The notes: generated from the letters alone by a model not told the origin. DNA of 24,454 nucleotides from an uncultured Fretibacterium sp. (GCA_905373185.1 CAJPSE010000004.1:1-24454), one strand, 5' to 3'; positions 8,148 through 16,458 are shown, counted from the first letter of the stretch. A program made the numbers and translations.

Positions 8148-8950
8148 TATTTTTTCGTATAGAGGAACGGCCCCGCCATCTCGAAGCCCATCTTCTTGTA
8201 TTCGAAGATCTGCTCCGTGGACCCGACCAGGAAATACCCACCGGGCGCCAGGGCGTTGAAGAACTTGACGTAGAGCAGGGACTTGGTCTCCGCCGTGAAG
8301 TAGATGACGACGTTGCGGCAGAGGATGACATCGAACCCGCTGCCGAAGGCGTCGTCTATCATGTTGAAGCGCTTGAACGACACGCGCCGCTTGATCTCGG
8401 CGTTCACCTCGTAGGTCTCGCCCCCGTCCCGGGTCGTGAAGTACTTGGAGAGGTACTCCGGAGGAACGTTCAGAAGCTGCCGCTTCAGGTAGACGCCCTT
8501 TTGGGCGATGGCAATGGCCCCCTGGTCAATGTCGGCGGCCAGCACCGGGGTCGAGGCGTCCAGGCCGCAGACGGCCGACAGAATGGCCAGGGAATACGGC
8601 TCCTCACCCGTGGCGCAGCCGGCGCTCCACAGCTTCAGCCGCTTGTGGCCCCGCTTCTTGATCAGCTCGGGGATGAGCTGGTCCCGCAGCTTCCACCACT
8701 GGCTGTCGTTGCGGAAGAACTCCGACACGTTGATCGTCAGATGGTCCAGAAACTCCCTCAGCTTTTTATCGTCGTTCTTTATCGTGTTGAAGTAGTCGTC
8801 GTAGGTTTTGACGTTCCAGCGATCCATCAGCATGTGGACCCGCCGGTGAATCTGATTTTTGTAGGAATTCAGGTCCAGTCCGATAATCTTGCGCAGCTTC
8901 TGCTTGAACCCGTCGTATTCGGGCGAGGTGTATTGATTCTGCTCTTCCAT
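8147..8950 (-). CDS. cheR: CheR-type chemotaxis protein-glutamate methyltransferase
   Basis: The 267-residue protein has the CheR N-terminal helical domain (residues 10-75, ending LTINVSEFFRN) and the SAM-binding methyltransferase domain. Motifs are LWSAGCATGEEPYSLA (107-122), a D-I-D acidic loop near 141, FDVILCRNVVIYF (206-218) and GGYFLVGSTEQI. CheR methylates glutamates of chemoreceptors using SAM, setting adaptation in chemotaxis. No C-terminal TPR or receptor-tethering pentapeptide is visible. GGAGGAG precedes the ATG. It lies 41 bases after frr and is the last gene of the rpsB-tsf-pyrH-frr transcript, an unusual place for a chemotaxis gene. Its TAA stop lies inside the CTTA duplication that borders the putative MITE, so the insertion left the protein intact. 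Confidence 0.93.
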   Translation of the reverse strand: MEEQNQYTSPEYDGFKQKLRKIIGLDLNSYKNQIHRRVHMLMDRWNVKTYDDYFNTIKNDDKKLREFLDHLTINVSEFFRNDSQWWKLRDQLIPELIKKRGHKRLKLWSAGCATGEEPYSLAILSAVCGLDASTPVLAADIDQGAIAIAQKGVYLKRQLLNVPPEYLSKYFTTRDGGETYEVNAEIKRRVSFKRFNMIDDAFGSGFDVILCRNVVIYFTAETKSLLYVKFFNALAPGGYFLVGSTEQIFEYKKMGFEMAGPFLYTKK

Positions 8951-8991
8951 CAGGCTCTCCTCCAGAAGTTCTCAGGGCGTTCTCCGTCGGG

Positions 8992-9549
8992 TCAGTCCTC
9001 CAGGACTTCCTTCTCCTTCGCCTTATAGGCCTCGTCGACCTTTTTGATGTACTCGTCCGTCGCGTCCTGGACCTCCTTGGTGTACTTCTTCAGGTCGTCC
9101 TCGGTGATGGCGGAGTCCTTCTCCATCTTCTTCAAAGCCTCGACGGAATCGCGGCGGTGGTTCCTCAGGACGACGCGCGCCTCCTCGGCCTTCTTCGCCA
9201 GGAGCTTCGTCAGCTCCACACGCCGCTCCCGCGTGAGCTCCGGCAGGGTCAAGCGGATGCATTCCCCGTCGTTCTGAGGGGTGATCCCGAGGTTCGAGGC
9301 CAAAACGGCCTTCTCGATCGTCTTCAGGCTGGAGCGGTCAAAGGGCGCTATCTGGATCTTGCGGCCCTCGGGAACCGTGATGTTCGCCATCTGTTTGAGG
9401 GGCGTCGGTGTGCCGTAGTAGTCCGCCTTGATATCGCTCACCAGCCCGGGGTGGGCCCGTCCGGTCCGAATCGCCAGGTATTCGTTATGCAAAAACGCCA
9501 CAGCCTTCTCCATCTTGTCCCGCAGCTGCTTGATCTCGTTCTTGGGCAT
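8992..9549 (-). CDS. frr: Ribosome recycling factor
   Basis: The 185-residue protein matches the standard RRF length. Typical motifs are LRTGRA-type sequence (AIRTGRAHPGL), YYGTPTPLKQMANITVPEGR, and the C-terminal segment DLKKYTKEVQDATDEYIKKVDEAYKAKEKE written here in shortened form as DLKKY...KEKEVLED. With EF-G, RRF splits the post-termination ribosome. GAGGAG precedes the ATG by a few bases. It follows pyrH by 48 bases in the conserved rpsB-tsf-pyrH-frr order, so co-transcription is expected. Confidence 0.97.
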   Translation of the reverse strand: MPKNEIKQLRDKMEKAVAFLHNEYLAIRTGRAHPGLVSDIKADYYGTPTPLKQMANITVPEGRKIQIAPFDRSSLKTIEKAVLASNLGITPQNDGECIRLTLPELTRERRVELTKLLAKKAEEARVVLRNHRRDSVEALKKMEKDSAITEDDLKKYTKEVQDATDEYIKKVDEAYKAKEKEVLED

Positions 9550-9597
9550 AGCGTCTCCTCCTCTCGTGTGATTGGGCGCCCTTTCGCCGGGCCGCGT

Positions 9598-10323
9598 TCA
9601 TTCGGTCTCTTCCTCCTCCACGATTGTACCAATTCGCTCGCCTTTGACAAGCGCCGAAACCAGGGTGCCCTGGCTCCGGACGTTCAGGACGAGGATCGGG
9701 ATACGGTTCTCGCGGCAGAGGGAGAACGCGGAGGCGTCCATGACCTCGATGCCGTCACGCAGCGCCTCGCTGTAAGTGACGCGGGAGAGGAACTTCGCGT
9801 CCTTGTAGGCGCTCGGGTCCCTGTCGTAAATCCCGTCCACCTTCGTCCCCTTGACCATGCAGTCCGCGTTCATCTCCGCCGCCCGCAGGGCCGCGGTGGT
9901 GTCCGTCGAGAAGAACGGGGAGCCCGTCCCTGCGGCGAAGATTACCACGCGCCCCTTCTCCATGTGCCGCAGGGCGCGGCGGCGGATGTAGGGCTCCGCG
10001 ACCGCCCGCATCTCGATAGCGGTCTGGACACGCGTCGGGACGCCCAGCTTCTCCAGGACGTCCTGGAGCCCCAGGGCGTTGACGACCGTCCCCAACATAC
10101 CCATGTAATCGGCCTGGGCCCGCTCGATGCCCAGCTTCTCGACATCCCGGCCCCGCAGCATGTTGCCGCCGCCCACCACCATGCACAGCTCGACACCCGC
10201 ACGGTGAACCTCGGCGAGCTCCGTCCCGACCCGACGCATCGCGTCGAAATCGAGGCCAAAGCGACTGTCCCCGGCCAGCACCTCCCCGGAGAGCTTCAAC
10301 AGGACCCTCTTGTACCTCGGCAT
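9598..10323 (-). CDS. pyrH: UMP kinase
   Basis: The 241-residue amino-acid-kinase-family protein opens with RYKRVLLKLSGEVLAG, followed by VVGGGNMLRG and the GTGSPFFSTDTTAALRA phosphate-binding segment. MVKGTKVDGIYDRDP and a C-terminal region with VLNVRSQGTL follow. This is bacterial PyrH, the hexameric UMP to UDP kinase, usually regulated by GTP and UTP. A G-rich ribosome binding site precedes the ATG by 6 bases. It is the third gene of the translation operon, but an intrinsic terminator sits between it and tsf, so its level may differ from that of the two upstream genes. Confidence 0.97.
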   Translation of the reverse strand: MPRYKRVLLKLSGEVLAGDSRFGLDFDAMRRVGTELAEVHRAGVELCMVVGGGNMLRGRDVEKLGIERAQADYMGMLGTVVNALGLQDVLEKLGVPTRVQTAIEMRAVAEPYIRRRALRHMEKGRVVIFAAGTGSPFFSTDTTAALRAAEMNADCMVKGTKVDGIYDRDPSAYKDAKFLSRVTYSEALRDGIEVMDASAFSLCRENRIPILVLNVRSQGTLVSALVKGERIGTIVEEEETE

Positions 10324-10376
10324 CGCAATCCCCCCTCAGCGGAACGAAAATACGAAGGAAGTTCCCTCCGCGCAAC

Positions 10377-10415
10377 AAAAATCCGGCGCGGAGGAAGGAA
10401 TCGTCCACGCCGGAT
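10377..10415 (-). terminator. Intra-operon intrinsic terminator between tsf and pyrH
   Basis: On the minus strand the sequence ATCCGGCG (10415-10408) pairs perfectly with CGCCGGAT (10388-10381) and is followed by a run of T residues (10381-10377). The loop is 19 bases. A second hairpin of 9 bp (10394-10386 with 10373-10365) overlaps its 3' arm and carries the T run in its loop. The two structures exclude each other. Confidence 0.7.
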
Positions 10416-10443
10416 CCGTCATTCTGAAGCGGTATTCAATACG

Positions 10444-11040
10444 TCATTCCCCGATCATGAAACGGGCAAAGCGCTTGACGACAATGTTCTCGCCCAGCTT
10501 GGCGATCATCTCGACCACCAGGTCTCCGATCTTCTTGTCGGGGTCCCTGATGTAGGCCTGCTCCATCAGGCAGGTCGTCTCGTAGAACTTGCGGATCTTG
10601 CCCTCCACGATCTTCTCGATGCGGTCCTCGGGCTTTCCCTCGTCCCGGAGCTGCTGACGGTAGATCTCCTTCTCGCGCTCCAAGTCCTCGGCCGGGACCT
10701 CCTCGGGGCGGAGGTAGAGGGGATTCGCCGCCGTGATGTGCATGGCGATCTCGTGCCCCAGCGCGTTGAACTCGTCCGTCTTGGCGACGAAGTCCGTCTC
10801 GCTGTTCAGCTCCAGCAGCGCGCCCACCTTGAAGTTGTTGTGGACGTAGTGGAAGATGCGGCCGTCGCTGGCCGCCCGGCTGGCCTTCTTTGCCGCCTTG
10901 GCGAGCCCCTTCTCACGAAGGTAGTCGATGGCCTTCTCCACGTCGCCGTTCGTCTCGGCCAGCGCCTTCTTGCAATCCATCATCCCGGAGCCCGTGCGCT
11001 CCCGGAGCTCCTTGACCGCGCCTGCGGAAATTTCGGCCAT
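10444..11040 (-). CDS. tsf: Elongation factor Ts (short form)
   Basis: I take the ATG at 11040 ([17 protein letters not shown]), one base after the rpsB stop, because all EF-Ts proteins begin close to this VKELRERTG motif. An upstream in-frame ATG at 11064 lies inside rpsB. AAGGGGG in the end of rpsB serves as ribosome binding site. The protein has 198 residues. It has the N-terminal UBA-like domain with [12 protein letters not shown], the core with [13 protein letters not shown] and a shortened C-terminal part, like the short EF-Ts known from Thermus. EF-Ts exchanges GDP on EF-Tu. Confidence 0.96.
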   Translation of the reverse strand: MAEISAGAVKELRERTGSGMMDCKKALAETNGDVEKAIDYLREKGLAKAAKKASRAASDGRIFHYVHNNFKVGALLELNSETDFVAKTDEFNALGHEIAMHITAANPLYLRPEEVPAEDLEREKEIYRQQLRDEGKPEDRIEKIVEGKIRKFYETTCLMEQAYIRDPDKKIGDLVVEMIAKLGENIVVKRFARFMIGE

Positions 11041-11041
11041 A

Positions 11042-11872
11042 TTAACGATCCCCCTTGCCTTCACCGTCGTCGTCGCTGCCGTAGGTATTGTGCAGACGCT
11101 CGCGAACCGCGATCAAGTCGTTCTCGCTGACGTCCACGGGCTTGGCCTCCTCCTCGGCCTTATCGGCCTCCGCGGGGGCAGCCTCGTCCTCGCCCTGCCG
11201 CCCTTCGATCACCGCGTTCGCCATAAGCCCCGTAATCAGCTTGATGGCGCGGATGGCGTCGTCATTGCCCGGGATGGGGTAGTCGATCACCTCGGGATCG
11301 CAGTTCGTATCGACAATCGAGACCACCGGCACGCCCAGCTTGCGGGCCTCGGCGATGGCGTTCTCCTCACGGCGCGGGTCGATGAGGAAAATCGCGTCCG
11401 GAACGGCGTTCATCTTGGCTATGCCGCCCAGGTACTTCTCGAGCTTCAGCTGCTCCTTGCGCAATGCAGCGAGCTCCTTCTTGGAGAACTTCTCCCAGGT
11501 ATTGTCCTCGTCGTACTTGCGGAGCTCCAGCATCCGCTGGACGCGTTTGCGGATCGTGGGAAAATTCGTCATCAGGCCGCCCAGCCAGCGCTGGTTGATG
11601 AAATGCTGGCCGCAGCGCGTCGCCTCGTCGCGAATCGTCTCCTGCGCCTGGCGCTTGGTCCCGACGAAGAGCACCGTGCCCCCCTCCGAGACCGTCGTGC
11701 GGATGAAATCATACGCCTTGTCCAGGCCCCTCACGGTCTTCTGCAGGTCGATGATGTAGACCCCGTTGCGCTCCGTGAAGATGTAGGGCTTCATCTTGGG
11801 GTTCCAGCGCCTCGTCTGGTGCCCGAAGTGCACGCCGCACTCCAGCAACTGCTTCATGCTAACAACTGCCAC
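11042..11872 (-). CDS. rpsB: 30S ribosomal protein S2
   Basis: The start is the GTG at 11872, giving [19 protein letters not shown], which matches S2 proteins such as Bacillus RpsB. GGGAGG precedes it by 8 bases. The frame is open further upstream to 12061, but that stretch lies in the leader and promoter and is rejected. The 276-residue protein carries [47 protein letters not shown] and [15 protein letters not shown]. It ends in an acidic, low-complexity tail ([16 protein letters not shown] and beyond). S2 binds the 30S head-body junction with S1-type interactions. It is the first gene of the operon and likely autoregulated through its leader. Confidence 0.97.
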   Translation of the reverse strand: MAVVSMKQLLECGVHFGHQTRRWNPKMKPYIFTERNGVYIIDLQKTVRGLDKAYDFIRTTVSEGGTVLFVGTKRQAQETIRDEATRCGQHFINQRWLGGLMTNFPTIRKRVQRMLELRKYDEDNTWEKFSKKELAALRKEQLKLEKYLGGIAKMNAVPDAIFLIDPRREENAIAEARKLGVPVVSIVDTNCDPEVIDYPIPGNDDAIRAIKLITGLMANAVIEGRQGEDEAAPAEADKAEEEAKPVDVSENDLIAVRERLHNTYGSDDDGEGKGDR

Positions 11873-12004
11873 TTTTTCAACCTCCCAAAGGTTAAGCCTC
11901 CATCCGGCGCCTTTTTTGGAGCTCCCCGATCCCGCGCCCCGCCCGGAGGGCGGCATGCGGAACACCTTTGCGGCCCCGCGCCGGATGTGTGTGATTGACA
12001 ACAC
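11873..12004 (-). promoter_or_regulatory. Structured 5' leader of rpsB (putative S2 autoregulatory element)
   Basis: The transcript between the promoter and the rpsB start contains a perfect 10-bp long-range stem (11978-11987 with 11901-11910). It encloses a CCGCCC...GGGCGG hairpin near 11943-11955 and a GGAGCTCC palindrome. The stem ends about 15 bases before the GGGAGG ribosome binding site. Ribosomal protein leaders commonly bind their own product. That this one binds S2 is inference. Confidence 0.55.
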
Positions 12005-12011
12005 GAAGGAC

Positions 12012-12020
12012 AGTATATCA
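12012..12020 (-). promoter_or_regulatory. Extended -10 promoter of the rpsB operon
   Basis: On the minus strand the sequence TGATATACT matches the extended -10 form TGnTATACT. The -35 region (12035-12040, TCCTCA) is poor, which is usual when the TG extension is present. Transcription would begin near 12004, giving a leader of about 130 bases. Confidence 0.65.
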
Positions 12021-12249
12021 AAAAGTTCCGATTTTGAGGATAGCCTTCGCCTTACCCTCAAACCGCAGGTTGCGACAGCTTTACTGAAGATTAAGCCCGT
12101 CGTTGTACAGGTTAAGCCAACTCTGACCTTTCCCCCATCAGGTGCGGCAGAAAAATGCGCAAAGCTCTCCTTCGCTACACGTTAATAATTTTGCCTGCGG
12201 ATTTGGGGCCGATCTATCCGCTTGAGGGGTAATCTGCTCTTACAGTAAC

Positions 12250-12279
12250 TTGACAGCGGTGTCGATTCCATGATATATC
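12250..12279 (+). promoter_or_regulatory. Promoter of the iclR-panB-TRAP operon
   Basis: The consensus -35 TTGACA (12250-12255) is followed after 18 bases by TATATC (12274-12279) with the TG extension at 12271-12272. The predicted start lies in the adjacent palindrome, about 135 bases before the iclR ATG. Confidence 0.75.
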
Positions 12280-12280
12280 T

Positions 12281-12293
12281 ATCACGTCGTGAT
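12281..12293 (+). promoter_or_regulatory. Palindromic operator, probable IclR-family binding site
   Basis: ATCACG-T-CGTGAT is a perfect 6+1+6 palindrome just downstream of the -10. It sits within a wider AT-rich inverted repeat (ATATATC and GATATAT on either side). Its position over the transcription start fits autorepression by the IclR protein encoded next. That assignment is inferred from position. Confidence 0.6.
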
Positions 12294-12421
12294 ATATATT
12301 GAATCTTTGTTTTAATATGTAAAACAAAAACTTCCTTCTTATTCAGAAATTCCTTTGAGCTGCATCGGCGGATCTGTTCTTCTGGATCATGGGCGTATAG
12401 GGAAAGGCACACAGGGAAGGG

Positions 12422-13228
12422 ATGAACGCTTTGAAGTTGACCTCGACCGTTTGTAATGCTTTGGATATTCTGGAACTTTTAGCGGAGACTCATTCGTTGG
12501 GGGTCACGGATATTGCCAGAAGATTGGTGTTGGACAAGAGCAAGGTTTTCCGTTTGCTTCAGACCCTCAAGGAGAAGGGATATGTCCAAAAGAATACGGA
12601 ATGCAAATACTCTTTGAGCCTCAGGTTTTTTGAAATCGGAAACAGCGTTGTGGCGAATATGGGGCTCAAACAAGTGGCTTACCCTTTTATGAGAGAGCTC
12701 GCCTCGCTCACCGGAGAGGGCATCAACTTGGCGATTCGCGACGGCAATACTATGGTATATATCGATAAAATAGAAAGCACCGCGACTATCAAGGTTGACC
12801 TTCGGCTGGGTTTGCGTATGCCCCTTTATTGCACGGGGCTTGGTAAAGCGCTTCTGTCCGGAATGGAGGATAAGGAGATCTTCGAGATGTTTGCGGACGA
12901 GCCCCTCACCCCTTACACGCCCAACACCATTCGGAGTGCGAACCAGCTTATGGCTGCGATAGCGGAGGTTAAAAAACAAGGCTATTCCATCGATAACGAG
13001 GAGTATGTGGACGGATTGCTGTGCGTTGCCGCACCTGTTACCGGCTATAGCGGCAAGGTTGTCACTGCTATCAGCGTCGCCGTCCCCCGTTTTTTATATG
13101 ACGAGGACGAGGGGAAGCTCGAAATGCTCATTCGGAATGTGACACAAGTGGCCCATAATTTTTCGCGGTGTTTATCGGGCTTCCAGCCCGGAGCAAAGCC
13201 ATCTCAAGCAAGCAGGAGAAGATCTTGA
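12422..13228 (+). CDS. IclR-family transcriptional regulator
   Basis: The 268-residue protein has an N-terminal winged helix-turn-helix (residues 10-60: ALDILELLAETHSLGVTDIA, LDKSKVFRLLQTLKEKGYV). An IclR effector domain follows (about 80-250) with FMRELASLTGEGINLAI, the LPLYCTGLGKALL-type segment (MPLYCTGLGKALLSG), SIDNEEYVDGLLCVAAPV and AISVAVP. These features are diagnostic for the family. IclR proteins usually sense small carboxylic acids and control neighbouring uptake or catabolic genes. Its stop overlaps the panB start (TGATG), so the two are translationally coupled and the regulator is expected to control this operon and itself. The effector is unknown; a 2-oxo or branched carboxylic acid is a reasonable guess from panB and the TRAP genes. 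Confidence 0.92.
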   Translation: MNALKLTSTVCNALDILELLAETHSLGVTDIARRLVLDKSKVFRLLQTLKEKGYVQKNTECKYSLSLRFFEIGNSVVANMGLKQVAYPFMRELASLTGEGINLAIRDGNTMVYIDKIESTATIKVDLRLGLRMPLYCTGLGKALLSGMEDKEIFEMFADEPLTPYTPNTIRSANQLMAAIAEVKKQGYSIDNEEYVDGLLCVAAPVTGYSGKVVTAISVAVPRFLYDEDEGKLEMLIRNVTQVAHNFSRCLSGFQPGAKPSQASRRRS

Positions 13229-14064
13229 TGAACGTGAAAAAAAAGATTGCGGTTCAGGATTTGCAGAGGATGAAGGATCAGGGCAGGAAGTATACGCTTG
13301 TTACGGCCTATGACTACACGACGGCTTCTATTGTCGACGAGAGCGATTGTGAAATCATCCTCGTCGGGGATTCTCTTGGGATGGTCATGCTCGGCTATAG
13401 CTCTACGACTGGGGTCACGATGGAGGACATGATCTATCATATTCGGCCCGTGGTCAAGGGAGCTCCAAACACGTTCGTCGTCGGAGATATGCCTTTTGGT
13501 TCCTACAACGTGAACTGTGAACAGGCAATCGTCAACGCAACGCATATGATCAAGGAGACCGGCTGCGACGCGGTGAAGCTGGAGGGGGGCAGCGAGGTGG
13601 CGGATCAGGTTGCCGCTATCGTGCGAGCTGGAATTCCTCTGATCGGTCACATCGGTCTGACGCCGCAGACGGCAATGTCTCTTGGAGGTTTCAAGGTTCA
13701 AGGGGATAGCCTTGAATCCGCAAAAAAATTGATCGAGGATGCCAAGGCTCTGGAGAGCAGCGGCGCCAGCGCCATCGTCATCGAGTGTGTGCCTTCGGGG
13801 GTGACGAAGAGGATTTCGGAGTCGATCGGTATCCCTACAATGGGAATCGGGGCTGGGCCCCATTGTGCCTGTCAGGTTTTGGTGACACAGGATTTGTTGG
13901 GCATGTACTCTGATTTCAGGCCCAAGTTCGTGAAGCGGTTTGCCAATGTACGGGAGGTCATGGTGGAGGGACTCAATAGATTCCACACAGAGACCGATAA
14001 CGGCAATTTTCCCACTCCCGAGTTTTCCTTCAACAAGGAAATCGAACTGGATAAGCTTTATTGA
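13228..14064 (+). CDS. panB: 3-methyl-2-oxobutanoate hydroxymethyltransferase (PanB) or close paralogue
   Basis: I chose the ATG at 13228, sharing one base with the iclR stop, with AGGAG in good position. An in-frame upstream ATG at 13168 would run inside iclR. The 278-residue TIM-barrel protein retains the metal and catalytic residues: Asp48 (VGDSLGM), Asp87 (GDMPFGSY), Lys117 and Glu119 (KLEGG) and Glu186 (ECVPS), plus HIGLTPQ. PanB transfers a one-carbon unit from methylene-tetrahydrofolate to 2-oxoisovalerate, making ketopantoate for coenzyme A. No panC or panD is nearby. Instead it sits between a regulator and a TRAP transporter, so it may act on a transported 2-oxo acid rather than serve routine pantothenate synthesis. 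The family is clear; the substrate is not. Confidence 0.88.
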   Translation: MNVKKKIAVQDLQRMKDQGRKYTLVTAYDYTTASIVDESDCEIILVGDSLGMVMLGYSSTTGVTMEDMIYHIRPVVKGAPNTFVVGDMPFGSYNVNCEQAIVNATHMIKETGCDAVKLEGGSEVADQVAAIVRAGIPLIGHIGLTPQTAMSLGGFKVQGDSLESAKKLIEDAKALESSGASAIVIECVPSGVTKRISESIGIPTMGIGAGPHCACQVLVTQDLLGMYSDFRPKFVKRFANVREVMVEGLNRFHTETDNGNFPTPEFSFNKEIELDKLY

Positions 14065-14128
14065 TTTGCGGAGGGTAAGCGTTCAGTAAAAGGCGTTTGC
14101 GTCCGCAGAATAGACGGAGGTGTTCTCG

Positions 14129-15406
14129 TTGGCAACGGCTTTTCTGTTCTTGTCTTTTTTTGTGATGCTGTTTTTGGGGTTGCCTATCGCTATATGCCTC
14201 GGAGCTTCCGCCCTGGGCTACATCGTTTTTTTTGCCAATACGCCTCCGCTGATCATAACGCAGCAAATCATATCCAGCGTCGATAAATTCACCCTTATGG
14301 CCGTTCCTTTCTTTGTCATGGCTGGAGTCCTCATGGAGTTTGGAGGGATATCACGCAGGATCGTCGCCTTTGCCAAATCCATTGTCGGGCATTTCACCGG
14401 AGGACTGGCCCTTGCCGTCGTCGTGTCAAGCGTTTTTTTTGCGGCGATGACGGGCTCCGGGGTCGCCGCTACCGCGGCTGTTGGCGGAATCATGATTCCC
14501 TCCATGGTCAAATCAGGATATGATCAGGACTTTGCGTGTTCTCTTCAGGCGACGGCGGGGATTTTCGGCCCCCTAATTCCCCCCTCGATCGTTATGGTCT
14601 TGTATGCCATCGGCGCGAACCAATCGGTGAGCGACATGCTTCTTGCGGGGATAGGCCCCGGACTGCTCCAGGCCCTGCTCGTCGCCCTAGTCGCTGTCCT
14701 GATATGCAAAAAAAGAGGTTTTCGCGGAGAGGGGCATTTCTCGGCCAAAAGGGCCTGGGCGGAGTTCAAAGACTCCTTTTGGGCTATCCTTGCTCCCTTC
14801 ATTATCCTCGGAGGGATCTACTCCGGGGTGTTCACCCCCACTGAGGCTGCGGGGGTTGCCTGTTTTTATTCCTTGCTGATCGGACTTTTTATTTACCGGG
14901 AGATCACATTTTCCTCGATGTTCGCGGTTTTGGCCAAAGCCATGCAGAGCGCCGCAGGCATTATGTTTATCGTCGGTACCTCCGGTGCATTTGCCTGGGT
15001 GCTGACCCGGGAGAGGATTCCGGGTAGGGCCGTCCAGATGTTTTTGGGTATGACCGGCAGCCCCGCCGTTTTTCTGATCTTAGCTGTGGCTGTGCTGCTT
15101 ATAGCCGGATGTTTTATCGATTCCGTGCCTATCGTCACAATCTTTACCCCGATCTTTGTGCCGGTGGCCATAAAGTTTGGCATATCGCCAGTCCATTTCG
15201 GAGCCATTATGGTTTCCTCCACCTGTGTCGGCCTGATCACGCCGCCGATGGGACTGAATCTTTTCATGGCGGCGTCCATCGGAAACCGTCCAACCCATAG
15301 CGTGATCGAAGAAGCTCGATGGTTTATAGCCATCACCATCATCGGACTTTTGATGGTCACCTTTATTCCGCCCATCGCGACGTTCATTCCCACAGTGCTG
15401 AAATAG
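14129..15406 (+). CDS. TRAP transporter large permease (DctM-type)
   Basis: The start is probably TTG at 14129, because GGAGG at 14116-14120 lies 8 bases before it. An alternative GTG at 14120 overlaps that ribosome binding site. The 425-residue membrane protein has about 12 hydrophobic segments and DctM-family motifs. These include FLGLPIAICLGAS at the N-terminus, VPFFVMAGVLMEFGGISRRIV, AAMTGSGVAATAAVGGIMIP, GIFGPLIPPSIVMVLY, YSGVFTPTEAAGVA and GLITPPMGLNLF. DctM forms the sodium-driven elevator domain that carries a substrate handed over by the periplasmic protein. It is the first TRAP gene here, followed by the binding protein and the small permease. This order differs from the more usual P-Q-M. 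Confidence 0.94.
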   Translation: MATAFLFLSFFVMLFLGLPIAICLGASALGYIVFFANTPPLIITQQIISSVDKFTLMAVPFFVMAGVLMEFGGISRRIVAFAKSIVGHFTGGLALAVVVSSVFFAAMTGSGVAATAAVGGIMIPSMVKSGYDQDFACSLQATAGIFGPLIPPSIVMVLYAIGANQSVSDMLLAGIGPGLLQALLVALVAVLICKKRGFRGEGHFSAKRAWAEFKDSFWAILAPFIILGGIYSGVFTPTEAAGVACFYSLLIGLFIYREITFSSMFAVLAKAMQSAAGIMFIVGTSGAFAWVLTRERIPGRAVQMFLGMTGSPAVFLILAVAVLLIAGCFIDSVPIVTIFTPIFVPVAIKFGISPVHFGAIMVSSTCVGLITPPMGLNLFMAASIGNRPTHSVIEEARWFIAITIIGLLMVTFIPPIATFIPTVLK

Positions 15407-15465
15407 GTCGTCCGCGGAGTTCCGCTGTCAATAGAGGAACATTATTTTTAAGGAGGAGAGTCATC

Positions 15466-16458
15466 ATGAAAGGATCGGTTCGTTTTGCAGTAACGCTGTT
15501 CTTTGTTCTGTTCCTGGGGGTCTCGGCTTCAGCGGGGATGAAGTTGACCGCGGTATGCGCCGGGTTGCCCGAGGAAAGCCCAAGCGGCAAGGCGCTCAAA
15601 TTCTTTGCGGAAAAGGTGAAGGAACATTCCGGCGGGGAACTGGAGATTGACCCGTTTTTTGGCGCCGAGCTCGGCTCTCTGACGGCTTGCGTCGAGGGAA
15701 TGGCGCAGGGGACAATTGATATCGTTACCACGGGAACGTCTTATTTTTCCGGATATGTCCCCGAGATTCAGGTTTTTGAACTGCCCTATATGTTCCAGTC
15801 CAACGAGCAGGCGCGCAAAACCCTTGATGGGGTGCCTGGAGACGAGGTACGCAAACTTTTTACCGAAAAGGGGATCGTTTTGCTTTGTTATTGGGAGAGC
15901 GGACTTCGTCACGTCTCGAACAGCCGAAGCCCTATTCGGACTCCGGAGGATATGAAAGGCTTAAAAATTCGCACCGTCGTATCGACGACACAGCAAAAAA
16001 CCTGGGAATCCTTCGGGGCGATCCCTATGGCAATAGACATGAATGAGGTGTTTACTGCCTTGCAGCAAGGAACTGTGGATGCCCAGGAAAACACTTTGGC
16101 TCAGATCGTCTCGACTAAGATGTACGAGGTTCAAAAGTACCTTTCTCTCACGGGGCATGCCTATACGCCAATGCCCTTTGGAATCAGTCGGCTAACTTGG
16201 GAAAAGCTGAACGAGTCTCAGAAAAATGCCGTTCAAAAGGCTTCTGAAGAAGCGCGGGATTATCAGCGACAGCTCGATGACGAGAGCGACCGAGACAATG
16301 TCCAGTTTCTGAAGGGCAAGGGAATTCTTGTCGAGGAGGCACCGGATAAAATGGCTTTCGCCGCGCTCGTGGAGCCCGTCTATCAACTTTTTGTTTCCCA
16401 GACGAAAAGCGACAAGTATCTCAATATGGTCAAGGATTTTGTCGGGGAACTCAAATAA
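15466..16458 (+). CDS. TRAP transporter periplasmic substrate-binding protein (DctP-type)
   Basis: The ATG at 15466 is preceded by AGGAGG (15451-15456) and opens a signal peptide with cleavage expected after VSASA (residue 23). The in-frame ORF extends upstream to 15319 but overlaps dctM and is rejected. The 330-residue protein shows DctP features: AEKVKEHSGGELEIDPFFGAELG, MAQGTIDIV, the ELPYMF segment, DMKGLKIRTVVS with Arg169 (the conserved carboxylate-binding arginine), and ALQQGTVDAQENT. It captures a carboxylate in the periplasm for the DctQM membrane unit. The ligand cannot be read from sequence. The PanB neighbour suggests a 2-oxo or branched-chain acid. Confidence 0.93.
   Translation: MKGSVRFAVTLFFVLFLGVSASAGMKLTAVCAGLPEESPSGKALKFFAEKVKEHSGGELEIDPFFGAELGSLTACVEGMAQGTIDIVTTGTSYFSGYVPEIQVFELPYMFQSNEQARKTLDGVPGDEVRKLFTEKGIVLLCYWESGLRHVSNSRSPIRTPEDMKGLKIRTVVSTTQQKTWESFGAIPMAIDMNEVFTALQQGTVDAQENTLAQIVSTKMYEVQKYLSLTGHAYTPMPFGISRLTWEKLNESQKNAVQKASEEARDYQRQLDDESDRDNVQFLKGKGILVEEAPDKMAFAALVEPVYQLFVSQTKSDKYLNMVKDFVGELK

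Noticed and set aside
9157..11130. 657-residue plus-strand ORF across frr, pyrH and tsf
   Set aside because: It lies antisense to three conserved genes and has no family features.
11873..12061. N-terminal extension of rpsB to the ATG at 12061
   Set aside because: It overlaps the extended -10 promoter and structured leader, and S2 proteins begin at the VSMKQLLE region. The GTG at 11872 has a good ribosome binding site.
14120..14122. GTG start for the DctM gene
   Set aside because: The GGAGG ribosome binding site overlaps this codon. TTG at 14129 has correct spacing.
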